Notes under the pieces: model-generated
Database searches by the model: none
Told to the model about the DNA's origin: nothing
What the model saw: the letters and a program-made list of their open reading frames with translations, nothing else
Translations under genes and position numbers: made by a program
In this document: piece by piece, positions 32,567 through 41,585 of the stretch
Numbering within the stretch: the stretch's first letter is position 1
Layout: each line of letters opens with the position of its first letter
Source of the DNA: Mucilaginibacter flavus
Lineage (GTDB): Bacteria; Bacteroidota; Bacteroidia; Sphingobacteriales; Sphingobacteriaceae
Direction: 5' to 3'
NCBI RefSeq assembly: GCF_030409315.1
Contig: NZ_JAUFPS010000042.1
Span: 62,001 to 126,000, forward strand
Length of the DNA stretch: 64,000 nucleotides

Positions 32567-33700
32567 TTATCTAACCTCGCGGCCTTTCCACTGGTACTTT
32601 TTGTTACTACCTATCAGGCCCATATAAGCCAGGTAAACCACGTGCACCGGTATGGTAATAACCAACAGTGTAACCAGGTAACTCCGCTTAAAAAACGAGG
32701 TTACAGGGATAAGAAAGATGGCTTCAAATAAATATTTGAGTAAAAACTGTACGGCAAAAAGTTTTAAAATATCGATAAAGAAAAGGCCCAGGAAAAAGTT
32801 AAGCAACATGGATACGTTAAACAACCAAAATATAAGCCCTATAATCACTATCTTTTTATCCTTGTACACCGTAAATTTTGATGCCCAGCGTTTGCGCTGC
32901 TGCATAAACTCTTTTAAATTGGGCTTGGCATGCGTATAAACTATTGCATCTGTTTGTTTAATGAAACCTATGCGGCCGGGGTATCTAACGGCCACTTTTT
33001 GCAGTAATAATTCATCATCGCCAGAGGCCAGCTGATCTATCCCTTTAAAACCGCCAACCTCGTTAAATACATCTTTACGGTAAGCCATATTAGCGCCATT
33101 ACAGGTTGATGCCCTGCCATTGCCAATAAACGCCGCGCCTATACCAATTAAAAAAGAAAACTCCAATGTTTGCATCAGTTCAAATACCGATTTTTCCTGG
33201 AAAAACGTAACCGGTGATGAGATCAGTACCGGGTTTTGGGTTTCGTAATAGTTTACAATGGTTGATATCCATTTGCTGTTCATCCTGCAATCGGCATCCG
33301 TGGCTACCATCAGTTCGCCGGTAGATAATTGAATAGCTTCGGTTATGGCTTTCTTTTTATAGGAGTTTAATGGCTGATCTTCATTAAGCTTAAGCAGGGT
33401 AATGCCTTGCCCGGCAAAACTTTCAATAACCGCGGCTGTATTATCGGTTGAATGATCGTCAACAATAATAACTTCTAAAAGGTGTTTGGGATAATCCTGT
33501 GCCAGGATATCGCCTATAGTAAGGTGGATGGATTCGCCTTCGTTGCGGGCCGCTATTAAAATGGTTACCCTGGTGTTAAAAGATGTTTTAACTGCCGGCG
33601 ATATGGCTTTTATACTAAACCAGCCCTTTACCAAATAAACAACAAATACCAGGTAAATAGCGGTAAACGATAACGAAATGATACTAAGCAGTGCGATCAA
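32567..33700 (-). CDS. Glycosyltransferase family 2, membrane
   Basis: 377 residues from TTG 33698-33700. One N-terminal helix (LLSIISLSFTAIYLVFVVYLV) is followed by a GT-A domain: VTILIAARNEGESI, VIIVDDHSTDNTA, ATDADCRM (DxD) and QQRKRWASKF (QxxRW). Three or more C-terminal helices follow. The layout is of processive or lipid-linked GT2 enzymes. Its start lies 17 nt inside the upstream flippase-like gene, so the two are coupled and probably act together on a lipid-linked glycan or glycolipid. Confidence 0.9.
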   Translation of the reverse strand: MIALLSIISLSFTAIYLVFVVYLVKGWFSIKAISPAVKTSFNTRVTILIAARNEGESIHLTIGDILAQDYPKHLLEVIIVDDHSTDNTAAVIESFAGQGITLLKLNEDQPLNSYKKKAITEAIQLSTGELMVATDADCRMNSKWISTIVNYYETQNPVLISSPVTFFQEKSVFELMQTLEFSFLIGIGAAFIGNGRASTCNGANMAYRKDVFNEVGGFKGIDQLASGDDELLLQKVAVRYPGRIGFIKQTDAIVYTHAKPNLKEFMQQRKRWASKFTVYKDKKIVIIGLIFWLFNVSMLLNFFLGLFFIDILKLFAVQFLLKYLFEAIFLIPVTSFFKRSYLVTLLVITIPVHVVYLAYMGLIGSNKKYQWKGREVR

Positions 33701-34685
33701 AGAATTTGAGTTTTAAAACAAATAAAGAGCCTAAAATAGCCGGAATAATTAAATTAATAAGCCAAATAGAGGATACCCCTGCAATTATGGCCAGTTTTTG
33801 ATCGGTTATGTAAACAAACAGGTGGGCCGCGGTAAAGCCACGTACGCCAATATCAAACAAATCAAGCGAGGGCACCAACGCCGATATCAGCAAAAACAGC
33901 ATCAGCATCATAAACATGTTAAACACCTGCATTTGCGGAACCAGCATCTGAAAAACAAGATAATATTGCATGGAAAATGTAATATACCTTGCCAGGCTAA
34001 AACCCATAATCCGTATCAACTCATTGGTTTTATAACGACCCAAAACCTCAAAAAAACGATGGTATTTACGTATAAAGCCAATTTTATCAAATATGGTAAC
34101 CATCCATTTGATGTGAAAATATATCACCAGCTGTATGGTTGCCAATATTGCACAAACAACAATTACCGTAGCATATATCCAAACCTTATCATGAACAAAG
34201 TTAAATACAAACCAAACCATTGAAATTACGCCCAACACGTTGGTTACCAGGCCCTGGCTAAACGAGCCCACCCCCATGGCAAATATGCCGGGTATACGTT
34301 TGCGGTTGGGTAAAAACATTACGCGGCCACCATATTCGCCTATGCGGTTTGGCGTGGTAACGGCCCAGGTAAGGCCGCAAAAAACAGATTCAACTGCCTC
34401 CCATAACGTAATAGTAACCAGCGTTTTGCTAACGTAACGCCATTTTAAAGCCTCCAGAAACCAGTTTACAAACATCAGCAATACAACCACCGTCATGGTT
34501 ATTATTACCCTGGTTGCACTAAGGCCCGAAGCCAGATGCTCAAACTCCTTTAAGTCGTTGTTTTTTTTGGAAAACTGCCTGTAAATAAACCATGCAGCAA
34601 CTATTAATATACCGGCCTTAAGTAAAAAAGAAACAATTTTTTTGGCAGACGAAGTCAATAAAGTAAAATTTACGCAATAGTACAA
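33684..34685 (-). CDS. UPF0104 / lysylphosphatidylglycerol synthase-like membrane protein
   Basis: 333 residues with about eight transmembrane helices and the family signature (WAVTTPNRIGEYGGRVMFLPNRKRI, SLDLFDIGVRGF). The start is a TTG; no ATG is available for 60 residues. UPF0104 proteins are flippase-like membrane proteins related to the N-terminal part of MprF. The overlap with a GT2 gene supports a shared job on a membrane lipid. Confidence 0.87.
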   Translation of the reverse strand: MYYCVNFTLLTSSAKKIVSFLLKAGILIVAAWFIYRQFSKKNNDLKEFEHLASGLSATRVIITMTVVVLLMFVNWFLEALKWRYVSKTLVTITLWEAVESVFCGLTWAVTTPNRIGEYGGRVMFLPNRKRIPGIFAMGVGSFSQGLVTNVLGVISMVWFVFNFVHDKVWIYATVIVVCAILATIQLVIYFHIKWMVTIFDKIGFIRKYHRFFEVLGRYKTNELIRIMGFSLARYITFSMQYYLVFQMLVPQMQVFNMFMMLMLFLLISALVPSLDLFDIGVRGFTAAHLFVYITDQKLAIIAGVSSIWLINLIIPAILGSLFVLKLKFFDRTA

Positions 34686-34740
34686 AAAAAATGGAGCAAG
34701 GATTAGCTTGCCCCATATAACGTAATACCGTTAGTTTTGT

Positions 34741-35586
34741 TTACTTTAATCTTGCTTTAAAAAAGGCTATGGTATTTGTATAAGCGTCGGTTGTGGCAGC
34801 ACTACTGTAAGCCGGGTTGCTTGGGTTTGCAAAACCATGGTCGGCATCATATTGGTGCAGGTATAGTTTTTTGCCTGCCGCTTTCATATCGGCATCAAAT
34901 TTACCAACCACTTTAGGGTTTATCCATTGATCTTTATTGGCAAAATTGCCTAATACATCGCCGTTCAAGGTTTTTAACCGGGCAACATTCTGCTCGGGCA
35001 TGCCGTAGTACATTACCGTACCCACTAATTTCTTACCGGCAAGCAAGCCTGTTTGTAAACTCCAGCCACCGCCAAAGCACCAGCCGATTGTCGCGATGTG
35101 CGCTTTAGGACCGGTGTAGGCAAGCGCGCCATTAATAATGGCTTTTGCCCTATCCTCGTTAACGGCCTGCATTAATTTACCAGCATCCTGCGGGGTAGTG
35201 GCTACTTTACCATCGTAAAGGTCAAGATCGATGATGTTTACATTGCCCAGATCGTTATAGATCTTTTCCGATTCGCGTTTTACAAAATCGTTCAGTCCCC
35301 ACCATTCGTGAATTACCAGGATATAGTTATTGGTTGGTGTTTTGGCTTTTAGCAGGTAAGCTGTCGACTCTTTACCATCGGGGGTTTTGTAAGTAATATT
35401 TGTGCCGATGCTGCTTTGAAAACGGATAGGCAAGGGCTTTAAGTGTGCCATGCGGAAGGTTGGGTTGGAGGCCAGCATGGCAAAACGCTGTGTTGCCGAT
35501 GGATTGCTGCAACAAACTACTTTACGCTGCGCATAAGTAAAGGCGCTAATGCCTATAAACAGAGTTAGGAGGATTAATTTTTTCAT
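34741..35586 (-). CDS. Secreted dienelactone-hydrolase-family protein
   Basis: 281 residues with a signal peptide (MKKLILLTLFIGISAFTYAQ). The alpha/beta hydrolase core carries the nucleophile cysteine in IGWCFGGGWSL, an acid in the LGNFANKDQWI region and a histidine in YDADHGFANPS, the Cys-Asp-His triad of the family. The preceding VIHEWWGLNDFVKRE is a typical DLH motif. Periplasmic or surface location is inferred. Substrate unknown. Confidence 0.92.
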   Translation of the reverse strand: MKKLILLTLFIGISAFTYAQRKVVCCSNPSATQRFAMLASNPTFRMAHLKPLPIRFQSSIGTNITYKTPDGKESTAYLLKAKTPTNNYILVIHEWWGLNDFVKRESEKIYNDLGNVNIIDLDLYDGKVATTPQDAGKLMQAVNEDRAKAIINGALAYTGPKAHIATIGWCFGGGWSLQTGLLAGKKLVGTVMYYGMPEQNVARLKTLNGDVLGNFANKDQWINPKVVGKFDADMKAAGKKLYLHQYDADHGFANPSNPAYSSAATTDAYTNTIAFFKARLK

Positions 35587-35711
35587 GAGTTTTTTGCTGA
35601 TGTTTAAATGTACAACAAATACGCTATTGAAATGATTTGCGTTGCCTGTATTAAAAGCTTAAAGCAGAATGTTTAAGGCCTAAAGCTGTTGGGGAATAAA
35701 TAAGCTATTGC

Positions 35712-36221
35712 TTACCTCAAATAAACAGCATCTTCCTGGCCTTCTTCATCAAGTACCACGTCAACATGTTCTTTAATTACGGTTGATAGGGCCATGCCTG
35801 CAAAATCGGTACTTACAGGGAAACTTTTGTGGTTACGATCTATCAAAATAGCGGTGCGGAGTTTTTTCAAAGGCACATCCAGGAAAACGCCAAAACCATA
35901 GGCTAATGTTTTGCCGCTGTTTAGTACATCATCAACCAATATCACAACCTTGTTGCTGCAGTCGTTTACATCAAACTCAATATCAGCCTGCAAACTGCTG
36001 CTTTGCTTATCAAGCTGTATAGTTAACAGCTTGCTTTTAAAAGGTGCGATGTCATCCAAAATTGTCTTCAACCGGCTGGCAATGTGGTTACCGCGTGGTA
36101 GTATGCCTGCAATGATAATCTCTTCCTCATCGAAATTATCTTCCAGTATCTGGTAAGCCATGCGCTCAAGCTTTTGCTTAATTTGCTGCTGGTTTAATAT
36201 CAGGAGTTTCTTTTCAGACAT
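35712..36221 (-). CDS. Phosphoribosyltransferase, PyrR-like
   Basis: 169 residues. The PRPP loop VVILVDDVLNSGKTL (about 90-104) is canonical, with GILPRGNHIASRL as the substrate loop. Size and motifs match PyrR/hypoxanthine-type PRTases. Its context (single gene, no pyr genes) does not settle whether it regulates or salvages uracil. Confidence 0.88.
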   Translation of the reverse strand: MSEKKLLILNQQQIKQKLERMAYQILEDNFDEEEIIIAGILPRGNHIASRLKTILDDIAPFKSKLLTIQLDKQSSSLQADIEFDVNDCSNKVVILVDDVLNSGKTLAYGFGVFLDVPLKKLRTAILIDRNHKSFPVSTDFAGMALSTVIKEHVDVVLDEEGQEDAVYLR

Positions 36222-36235
36222 GGAGTAGAAATTTG

Positions 36236-36345
36236 TTGGAAAGTTTGAATGTTGAAACGTTGTAATGCTGTTTTTATGCTGTAAATATACGAGTACATTT
36301 TAACCTTACAACATTGTAACATTTCAACTTTACAACCTCCTGTAA
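36236..36345. repeat. Inverted array of degenerate word AATGTTGAAACGTTGTAATG
   Basis: GTTTGAATGTTGAAACGTTG and TAATGCTG on the left face ACCTTACAACATTGTAACAT and TTCAACTTTACAAC on the right. Confidence 0.7.
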
Positions 36346-36352
36346 CAACACT

Positions 36353-36754
36353 TTATTTTTTATACGGCACAAATACAAAGTTTGCCCCCTCGGGTACAAT
36401 TACAAAAACGCACATAAAATCGTCGGGGTTTTTGTAGTTTTTAATGAAGCGGTCTTTTAGTTCGGGTTTGATAACGCCACGTTCGGTAAACTCTTCGAGG
36501 GTTGAGGCGTGAATGCTCCATTCCGAGTTCAGGTCATGCCTGTCTAATATCACTTCGCCCAATTTTACTTCATGCTGATGGGCTACAAAAATAGGGTAGG
36601 ATGAGAGGCCCTCCATCATGATCTCGACGGCTACCTCGTGAATGGAATCTTTAAAAAACTTAAGTTCCCGCTCTAAACTCAGCAGCGGACTATCCTTCGC
36701 GGCGGCCTTTTGTTGGTCGTCGCTCCCTTCATTTAAAAGATCTTCGGGTTGCAT
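36353..36754 (-). CDS. Conserved hypothetical protein
   Basis: 133 residues, cytosolic, acidic N-terminus (MQPEDLLNEGSDDQ), then helical (LERELKFFKDSIHEVAVEIMMEGLSSYPIFVAHQ) and strand-rich parts ending FVFVPYKK. It resembles a small conserved protein often seen in Bacteroidetes genomes but I cannot name a family. No catalytic motif is visible. Confidence 0.75.
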   Translation of the reverse strand: MQPEDLLNEGSDDQQKAAAKDSPLLSLERELKFFKDSIHEVAVEIMMEGLSSYPIFVAHQHEVKLGEVILDRHDLNSEWSIHASTLEEFTERGVIKPELKDRFIKNYKNPDDFMCVFVIVPEGANFVFVPYKK

Positions 36755-36841
36755 ATAACACGATTTTATGTATTATAAAAAGAAAGCGTCATTGCGAGGA
36801 ACGAAGCATTTCGTTTTTTGAGTATCGCTTGAACGCTGGCA

Positions 36842-36990
36842 ACGACTCACGCCGGCTACGCTTCGCTGGCCGACCCTCTCTCCGGCTAAAGCCGCCTAGA
36901 GGGTGAAAACTGCCTTTATTTTTCCACCCCTCTATGCGATGCAGTCGGAGAGAGGGGCAGACGGGCAAAGCCTCGTCGGGGTGAGTCGTC
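36842..36990. repeat. MITE-like imperfect inverted repeat, 149 bp
   Basis: The left arm (36842-36910: ACGACTCACGCCGGC..., CGACCCTCTCTCCGG, TAGAGGGTGAAAA) and the reverse complement of the right arm (ACGACTCACCCCGAC..., TGCCCCTCTCTCCGA, TAGAGGGGTGGAAAA) align along about 69 bp. The whole can fold into one long hairpin. A CGTCATTGCGAGGAACGAAG word lies beside it (36788-36807). It fills most of the 305-bp gap before greA and contains no credible gene. Confidence 0.8.
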
Positions 36991-37059
36991 CCTTGGTTAG
37001 TTTACGTCAAAGGCCGCGGATTTCAAAACGCCCCTTGACGTTTGTTTTTTCAAATCAAA

Positions 37060-37533
37060 TTACCGGCTTACTTCCAGTATTTCAAACTCGATTTTGCCGG
37101 CTGGTACGGTAATTTCAATTTTTTCGCCTACTTTTTTGCCTAACAAGCCTTTGGCGATTGGCGATGCCACAGATATTTTCCCGGTTTTCATATCGGCTTC
37201 ACTTTCGGCCACCAGTTGGTAGCTCATGGTAGCGCCGTTTTTTAGGTTTTTAATTTTCACTATCGATAATGCCAAAACCTTAGATGTATCTAATTTAGAT
37301 TCATCTAATAAACGGGCATTGGCAAGGGTTTCCTGCATCTGGGCTATTTTGGCTTCGTGCAAGCCCTGCGCTTCTTTGGCGGCATCGTATTCGGCGTTTT
37401 CAGATAAATCGCCTTTATCGCGCGCCTCGGCAATTTGTTTTGATATATCCGCGCGCCCGGTTGTTTTTAACCGTTGTAACTCTTCTTTTAATTTCTCTAA
37501 ACCATCTTTGGTAAAGTATGATACCTCTGCCAT
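37060..37533 (-). CDS. greA: Transcription elongation factor GreA
   Basis: 157 residues. The N-terminal coiled coil (YFTKDGLEKLKEELQRLKTTGRADISKQIAEARDKGDLSENAEYDAAKEAQ) carries the acidic tip (D and E in DLSENAEYDAA). The C-terminal FKBP-like domain includes SVASPIAKGLLGKKVGE. GreA stimulates RNA cleavage in backtracked RNA polymerase. Single gene. Confidence 0.97.
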   Translation of the reverse strand: MAEVSYFTKDGLEKLKEELQRLKTTGRADISKQIAEARDKGDLSENAEYDAAKEAQGLHEAKIAQMQETLANARLLDESKLDTSKVLALSIVKIKNLKNGATMSYQLVAESEADMKTGKISVASPIAKGLLGKKVGEKIEITVPAGKIEFEILEVSR

Positions 37534-37689
37534 AACACGTAATTTATTTTCTGTTTATTCTATTGGTCGTACCAAAAAAAACCGCCCTCCCTTTTTTAAG
37601 AAGGACGCAATGACTATAAAAACAAACAAGACTATAAGGCCTGTGCCACATAGTCTTGCTTTGATTAAAACGAAGATAAGGGAATTAAG

Positions 37690-37815
37690 TTTTAATATGC
37701 AAATTTATTTAGATGTGCAGATTTCAAATTACAGATGTCAAATGCTTAAAAAACTATCTAAATCATCATTAATATTGGGCATCATCTGCATATTTGCACA
37801 CCTGAAATCTGCACA
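37690..37815. repeat. Inverted array of degenerate word GATGTGCAGATTTCAAATT
   Basis: ATGCAAATTTATTTAGATGT and GCAGATTTCAAATTACAGAT on the left face CATCTGCATATTTGCACACC and TGAAATCTGCACATT on the right. Confidence 0.7.
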
Positions 37816-38742
37816 TTATTGCAGCCCAACCAACTTCTCCGCCATCACTTCGCTTATTTTGCGGTAGGAGTCAAACGTCCAGCCGGCTACGTGGGGGCTC
37901 AGGATCACTTTGCCGCTTTGGCGTAATTCTTCGTACCAGGCCTGCTCGGCCAAGGTAGGAAATTTTTCTACTTCCAATACATCAAGTCCGGCACCTAAAA
38001 CTTTGCCTTCTTTTATGGCTTTTAATACCGAGCTTACTTTGGCTGTTTTACCGCGGGAAGTGTTGATGAAAAATATGGGCTTTTTAAAATAAAACAGGTA
38101 GTCGTCATCTACCAGTCCATTGGTTTCATTGGTGAGTGGGACGTGTACACTTACCACATCGCTTAGTTTTACAATTTGCTCCATGCTTACTTCGCGGGCA
38201 TAGCGGTCACTAAAACCGGTTTTATATTTATCGAAAGCGATAACATCAACCTGGAAACCTGATAGTTTGCGGGCGAAGCTATGCCCCATGTGGCCATAAC
38301 CGATGATGCCTACCGTTTTACCTTTCAATTCGTAGCCACGGTTGCCTTCACGCTCCCATTTGCCATTTCTTATCTCAAAATCGCCACGATTAAAATTATT
38401 CATTAATGAAAGCAGCAATCCTACAGCGTGCTCGCCCACCGCGTCGGAATTACCTTCGGGCGCGTTAATTAATTGGATACCTTTTTGCGCGGCATAGGCT
38501 TCGTCGATATTATCCATACCGGCACCCGCCCGGCAAACAAACTGCAGGTTGGTGGCGATATCAAAAACCGCCTTATCAACCTGGAATTTGGAGCGGATCA
38601 CCAAACCGGTATAATCGCCGATGATCTGCATTACTTCTTCGGTTTTTATAGTTGGGCGATAATCGCAGGAATACCCTTTAGCTTGTGCAATTTCCATAAA
38701 AATGGGGTGCACATCATCAACAATAAGAATGTTATTTTTCAA
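37816..38742 (-). CDS. D-isomer 2-hydroxyacid dehydrogenase
   Basis: 308 residues. The NAD-binding Rossmann motif is VGIIGYGHMGHSFARKL (about 141-157). Catalytic R (NTSRG), E (LDVLEVEKFP) and H (ILSPHVAGWT) are in place. It resembles 3-phosphoglycerate dehydrogenase-like enzymes but lacks the ACT domain, so its substrate cannot be assigned. It is not beside serC. Confidence 0.92.
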   Translation of the reverse strand: MKNNILIVDDVHPIFMEIAQAKGYSCDYRPTIKTEEVMQIIGDYTGLVIRSKFQVDKAVFDIATNLQFVCRAGAGMDNIDEAYAAQKGIQLINAPEGNSDAVGEHAVGLLLSLMNNFNRGDFEIRNGKWEREGNRGYELKGKTVGIIGYGHMGHSFARKLSGFQVDVIAFDKYKTGFSDRYAREVSMEQIVKLSDVVSVHVPLTNETNGLVDDDYLFYFKKPIFFINTSRGKTAKVSSVLKAIKEGKVLGAGLDVLEVEKFPTLAEQAWYEELRQSGKVILSPHVAGWTFDSYRKISEVMAEKLVGLQ

Positions 38743-38938
38743 CTGAACTGTATATTTTTAATAAAGCTTCAAATTTACTAAACATGCATGAAACTTACAC
38801 AGTTACCTTTTTAAGCCGCCGCTTAATTACAAAAGGGCGACGATATAACCGCCATTTTTACTACCCCAATAAACTGGCACGGGAATAGCTAACTATATAT
38901 GAGGTCAATAAGGCTTACGTAAATTAATTGCCCATACC

Positions 38939-39493
38939 ATGAAATCATTAAAACAAATAGGCACCGATATAAAACAATACTCAGATCACCTTGCCCATGA
39001 TGGCTTTAAACAGGTATTTGACCATATAGACCAGCTAAAAATTAAAAATGGTGTTGATAAGCTTGGTTTAGATAAATTTATTAATCAATGCGCAATCATG
39101 GCCGCCGGTACCGGGGCTATATCCGGCAGTGGAGGCATTTTAACCATGGTAGTAGGCATGCCGGTAGATATGGTAAACCTGATAACCCAGCAATTTAGGG
39201 TTACTATGGCTATTATGTACTATAACCGGGGCAGTTACCAAATGGGCTTCGATGAGTTCATGAAAATGGTAGCGATATCCTTTAAAGTAGAAACTGGCGT
39301 AGCCATCACCAAAACCATGATGGAAAGCATTGCCGAAAAAGTAATCCTCAATTTAGGTGTGCGCACTGCCGAACGGTTGGTGCCCGTAGTAGGGGCCGTT
39401 ATTGGCGGCACTACCAATTATATCTTTATTAAACGCATGGCTAAATCTGTTAAAGATATTCAGTTGGAGCCGGTTGTGATTAGGGTGAATTAA
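38939..39493 (+). CDS. EcsC-like membrane-associated protein
   Basis: 184 residues. Glycine-rich segments AAGTGAISGSGGILTMVVGMPVDMVNLITQQFRVTMAIMYY and GVRTAERLVPVVGAVIGGTTNYIFI are those of EcsC-family proteins (membrane-inserting helical hairpins). Function unknown. It faces the DUF4153 gene across a terminator. Confidence 0.75.
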   Translation: MKSLKQIGTDIKQYSDHLAHDGFKQVFDHIDQLKIKNGVDKLGLDKFINQCAIMAAGTGAISGSGGILTMVVGMPVDMVNLITQQFRVTMAIMYYNRGSYQMGFDEFMKMVAISFKVETGVAITKTMMESIAEKVILNLGVRTAERLVPVVGAVIGGTTNYIFIKRMAKSVKDIQLEPVVIRVN

Positions 39494-39510
39494 TAGCACT
39501 TAAGTAATAT

Positions 39511-39545
39511 AAAAAAAGCGATGGGTAAACCTGTCGCCCTTTTTA
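39511..39545. terminator. Bidirectional terminator
   Basis: Stem GCGATGGGT / ACCTGTCGC (two G-U pairs) is flanked by an A-run before and a T-run after, between convergent genes. Confidence 0.75.
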
Positions 39546-39550
39546 TTGAT

Positions 39551-41443
39551 TTATTTTCGCTTTATGTAATAGCTAAAGGTTATGAACATGAACTTGGGCT
39601 TTTTCCCTTTTAATTTTGAAAACCGCGTGTTTTCTATCTGAAACTTTACTTCAAACCCCTTACCCTGTTGCGTGAGCGACAAAAGATCAGCCGGCATTTT
39701 ATAAACGCCCATGTAGTCTTTTACCGGGGGCTTGTATTTTCCCAGCGTTTTAGGGTCGATAAATATTTTATTAATAACGTCTGTAGGATCAAACCTAAAG
39801 GTTTCCTTATTTATCGTTAAAAAACACACTTTATTTAAAAGAGTACGATGTTTAAACGTTATTAAATTTTGGTTATCGTCAAGGCTATCAACCGTATAAC
39901 CGGGACTAAAATCAAAATCATACCCTTTAATATCTCTGACAGATGAGGCTATGTTAAATTCATAGTCGTCATTAATTTTTTCTACAGAATCAGTCGCAAA
40001 ATAATAAGGCTCAAAATGTCCAAGTCCCAGGTGGGTTTTAGCCCACTCATATTTCAATTCGCGAAACTCATAGCGGCTGTACAAACCTGTCATTGGAAAT
40101 TCTTTATGTCTTAGCTTCCCTAATGAGTCAGATACTGCTTCCAGATTTTTATTAAAATAAGGTTGTAATGCTGTAAGATCATACTTATCAATAAAATACT
40201 GCAACGCTGCAACAGCAGCGCTACCATCCTTTACGGTAACCTTAGTGCTATCAACAACAGTAAATTTGTCGTTTTTTATCGCATTATTTTTTTCAAAAAA
40301 CTTAACAATAATCCTCCTTTGCGAATACATAGAAACCGTGAACGCGCTTTGCGGCCCGTATACAGATAACAACGTAAGCATGCACAGGGATATCGGTATC
40401 AGCTTTATATTTTGCTTTTTAAATGCCAAAAAGTAAATCGATATAAACAATAGCCAACACGCCAAAGCCATTATAAAATAGCGCCATTCTGTAATGCCAT
40501 ACTTAAATACCCTTGCACCAACTGCAACAAATAGTAACACCAACAGCGGCACTATCAAAAAGTAAAAACTACGGGCATAGGTTTTGAGCCATTTATTACC
40601 GTCTTGCTCCCTGATGGGGTAAACAAGCAATAAGGAGAGTATACCAAATACGGCATAGCTTAATATCAGGTCAGACACCAATCCTTTGGGCAGGCTCCAT
40701 TGTACCAATATTTTAATTTCATACGCCAGCAGAATGGCCACGTAAATGGTTGATAACGGAATGAGCACATATTGTGTAAATATTTTGAGGCCTTTGGGAT
40801 AACTTACGTCTTCATCAAGAGCTTGTGGATTAACCGGAACACCGGCCAAAAAGAAAGTGGTAGTAAACATGCCCGCTATCCATACCCATAATATGGCATA
40901 GGTATCCCACTCAAATTTGAAGTTGAATAAAAAGTTAGTGGCACCTATCGCGGCGGCAATGCCTAAAAACAATACCACACCGTACAAAACGCTGGTTAAA
41001 AAACGCAAAAACAAGGTTTTATTAAACTGCCAAAAACCGTTTACCTGCCCCTTACTAGTAAAAGCTGCAAAAGCTACCAGCAGGTGAAAGGCCAGGCATA
41101 GCAGGAAAAAGCGAATATAATCTGCCTCGCGGGCGGTAGGATCGATAATAAAAATTAGTGAACACGCAAAAACAGCGGCGATAAGCTTAACAGTAAGCGC
41201 TTTACCTTTTAGCATCGATCTGCTTTGTGTAAACAGTGTTGCTGATAGGCTAAGCAACAAGCCGAGGTTGGCCGTCATTACCATCCGCATTAGCCAGCCC
41301 TCATCTATCCGGTTCAAATGCTTCAATTCTACCTCAATAGTTCCGGCAATGGTACCTGCAATGGCAAACAGTAATTCAAAGGGGTAACGTTTTAGCGTGG
41401 ATAAAAAGCCTTCGGCAAGTGTTTTTATGGATGGAAATTTCAT
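39551..41443 (-). CDS. DUF4153 multi-pass membrane protein
   Basis: 630 residues with about ten to twelve transmembrane helices in the first 400 residues, then a soluble domain of about 220 residues (YSRYEFRELKYEWAKTHLG, VRDIKGYDFDFSPGYTVDS). The arrangement is that of Bacteroidetes DUF4153 proteins. Function unknown. Confidence 0.87.
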   Translation of the reverse strand: MKFPSIKTLAEGFLSTLKRYPFELLFAIAGTIAGTIEVELKHLNRIDEGWLMRMVMTANLGLLLSLSATLFTQSRSMLKGKALTVKLIAAVFACSLIFIIDPTAREADYIRFFLLCLAFHLLVAFAAFTSKGQVNGFWQFNKTLFLRFLTSVLYGVVLFLGIAAAIGATNFLFNFKFEWDTYAILWVWIAGMFTTTFFLAGVPVNPQALDEDVSYPKGLKIFTQYVLIPLSTIYVAILLAYEIKILVQWSLPKGLVSDLILSYAVFGILSLLLVYPIREQDGNKWLKTYARSFYFLIVPLLVLLFVAVGARVFKYGITEWRYFIMALACWLLFISIYFLAFKKQNIKLIPISLCMLTLLSVYGPQSAFTVSMYSQRRIIVKFFEKNNAIKNDKFTVVDSTKVTVKDGSAAVAALQYFIDKYDLTALQPYFNKNLEAVSDSLGKLRHKEFPMTGLYSRYEFRELKYEWAKTHLGLGHFEPYYFATDSVEKINDDYEFNIASSVRDIKGYDFDFSPGYTVDSLDDNQNLITFKHRTLLNKVCFLTINKETFRFDPTDVINKIFIDPKTLGKYKPPVKDYMGVYKMPADLLSLTQQGKGFEVKFQIENTRFSKLKGKKPKFMFITFSYYIKRK

Positions 41444-41522
41444 TGTGGCGCAGGTTTATACCGGCAATGTAACCACATTTTGTAAAATATCTGTATTAAA
41501 ACGCAAAGTGTAAAGGGTACAA

Positions 41523-41552
41523 TTGCATTTAACACATTAGTGTTTATATTTG
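41523..41552 (+). promoter_or_regulatory. Bacteroidetes-type promoter of pdhB
   Basis: TTG (41523-41525), 19 bp, then TATATTTG (41545-41552): an exact match to the TTTG-N19-TAnnTTTG consensus apart from the first T. It is 33 bp upstream of the start codon. Confidence 0.75.
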
Positions 41553-41585
41553 CGTTCGCAAAAAACATCATATTGATATAATATA

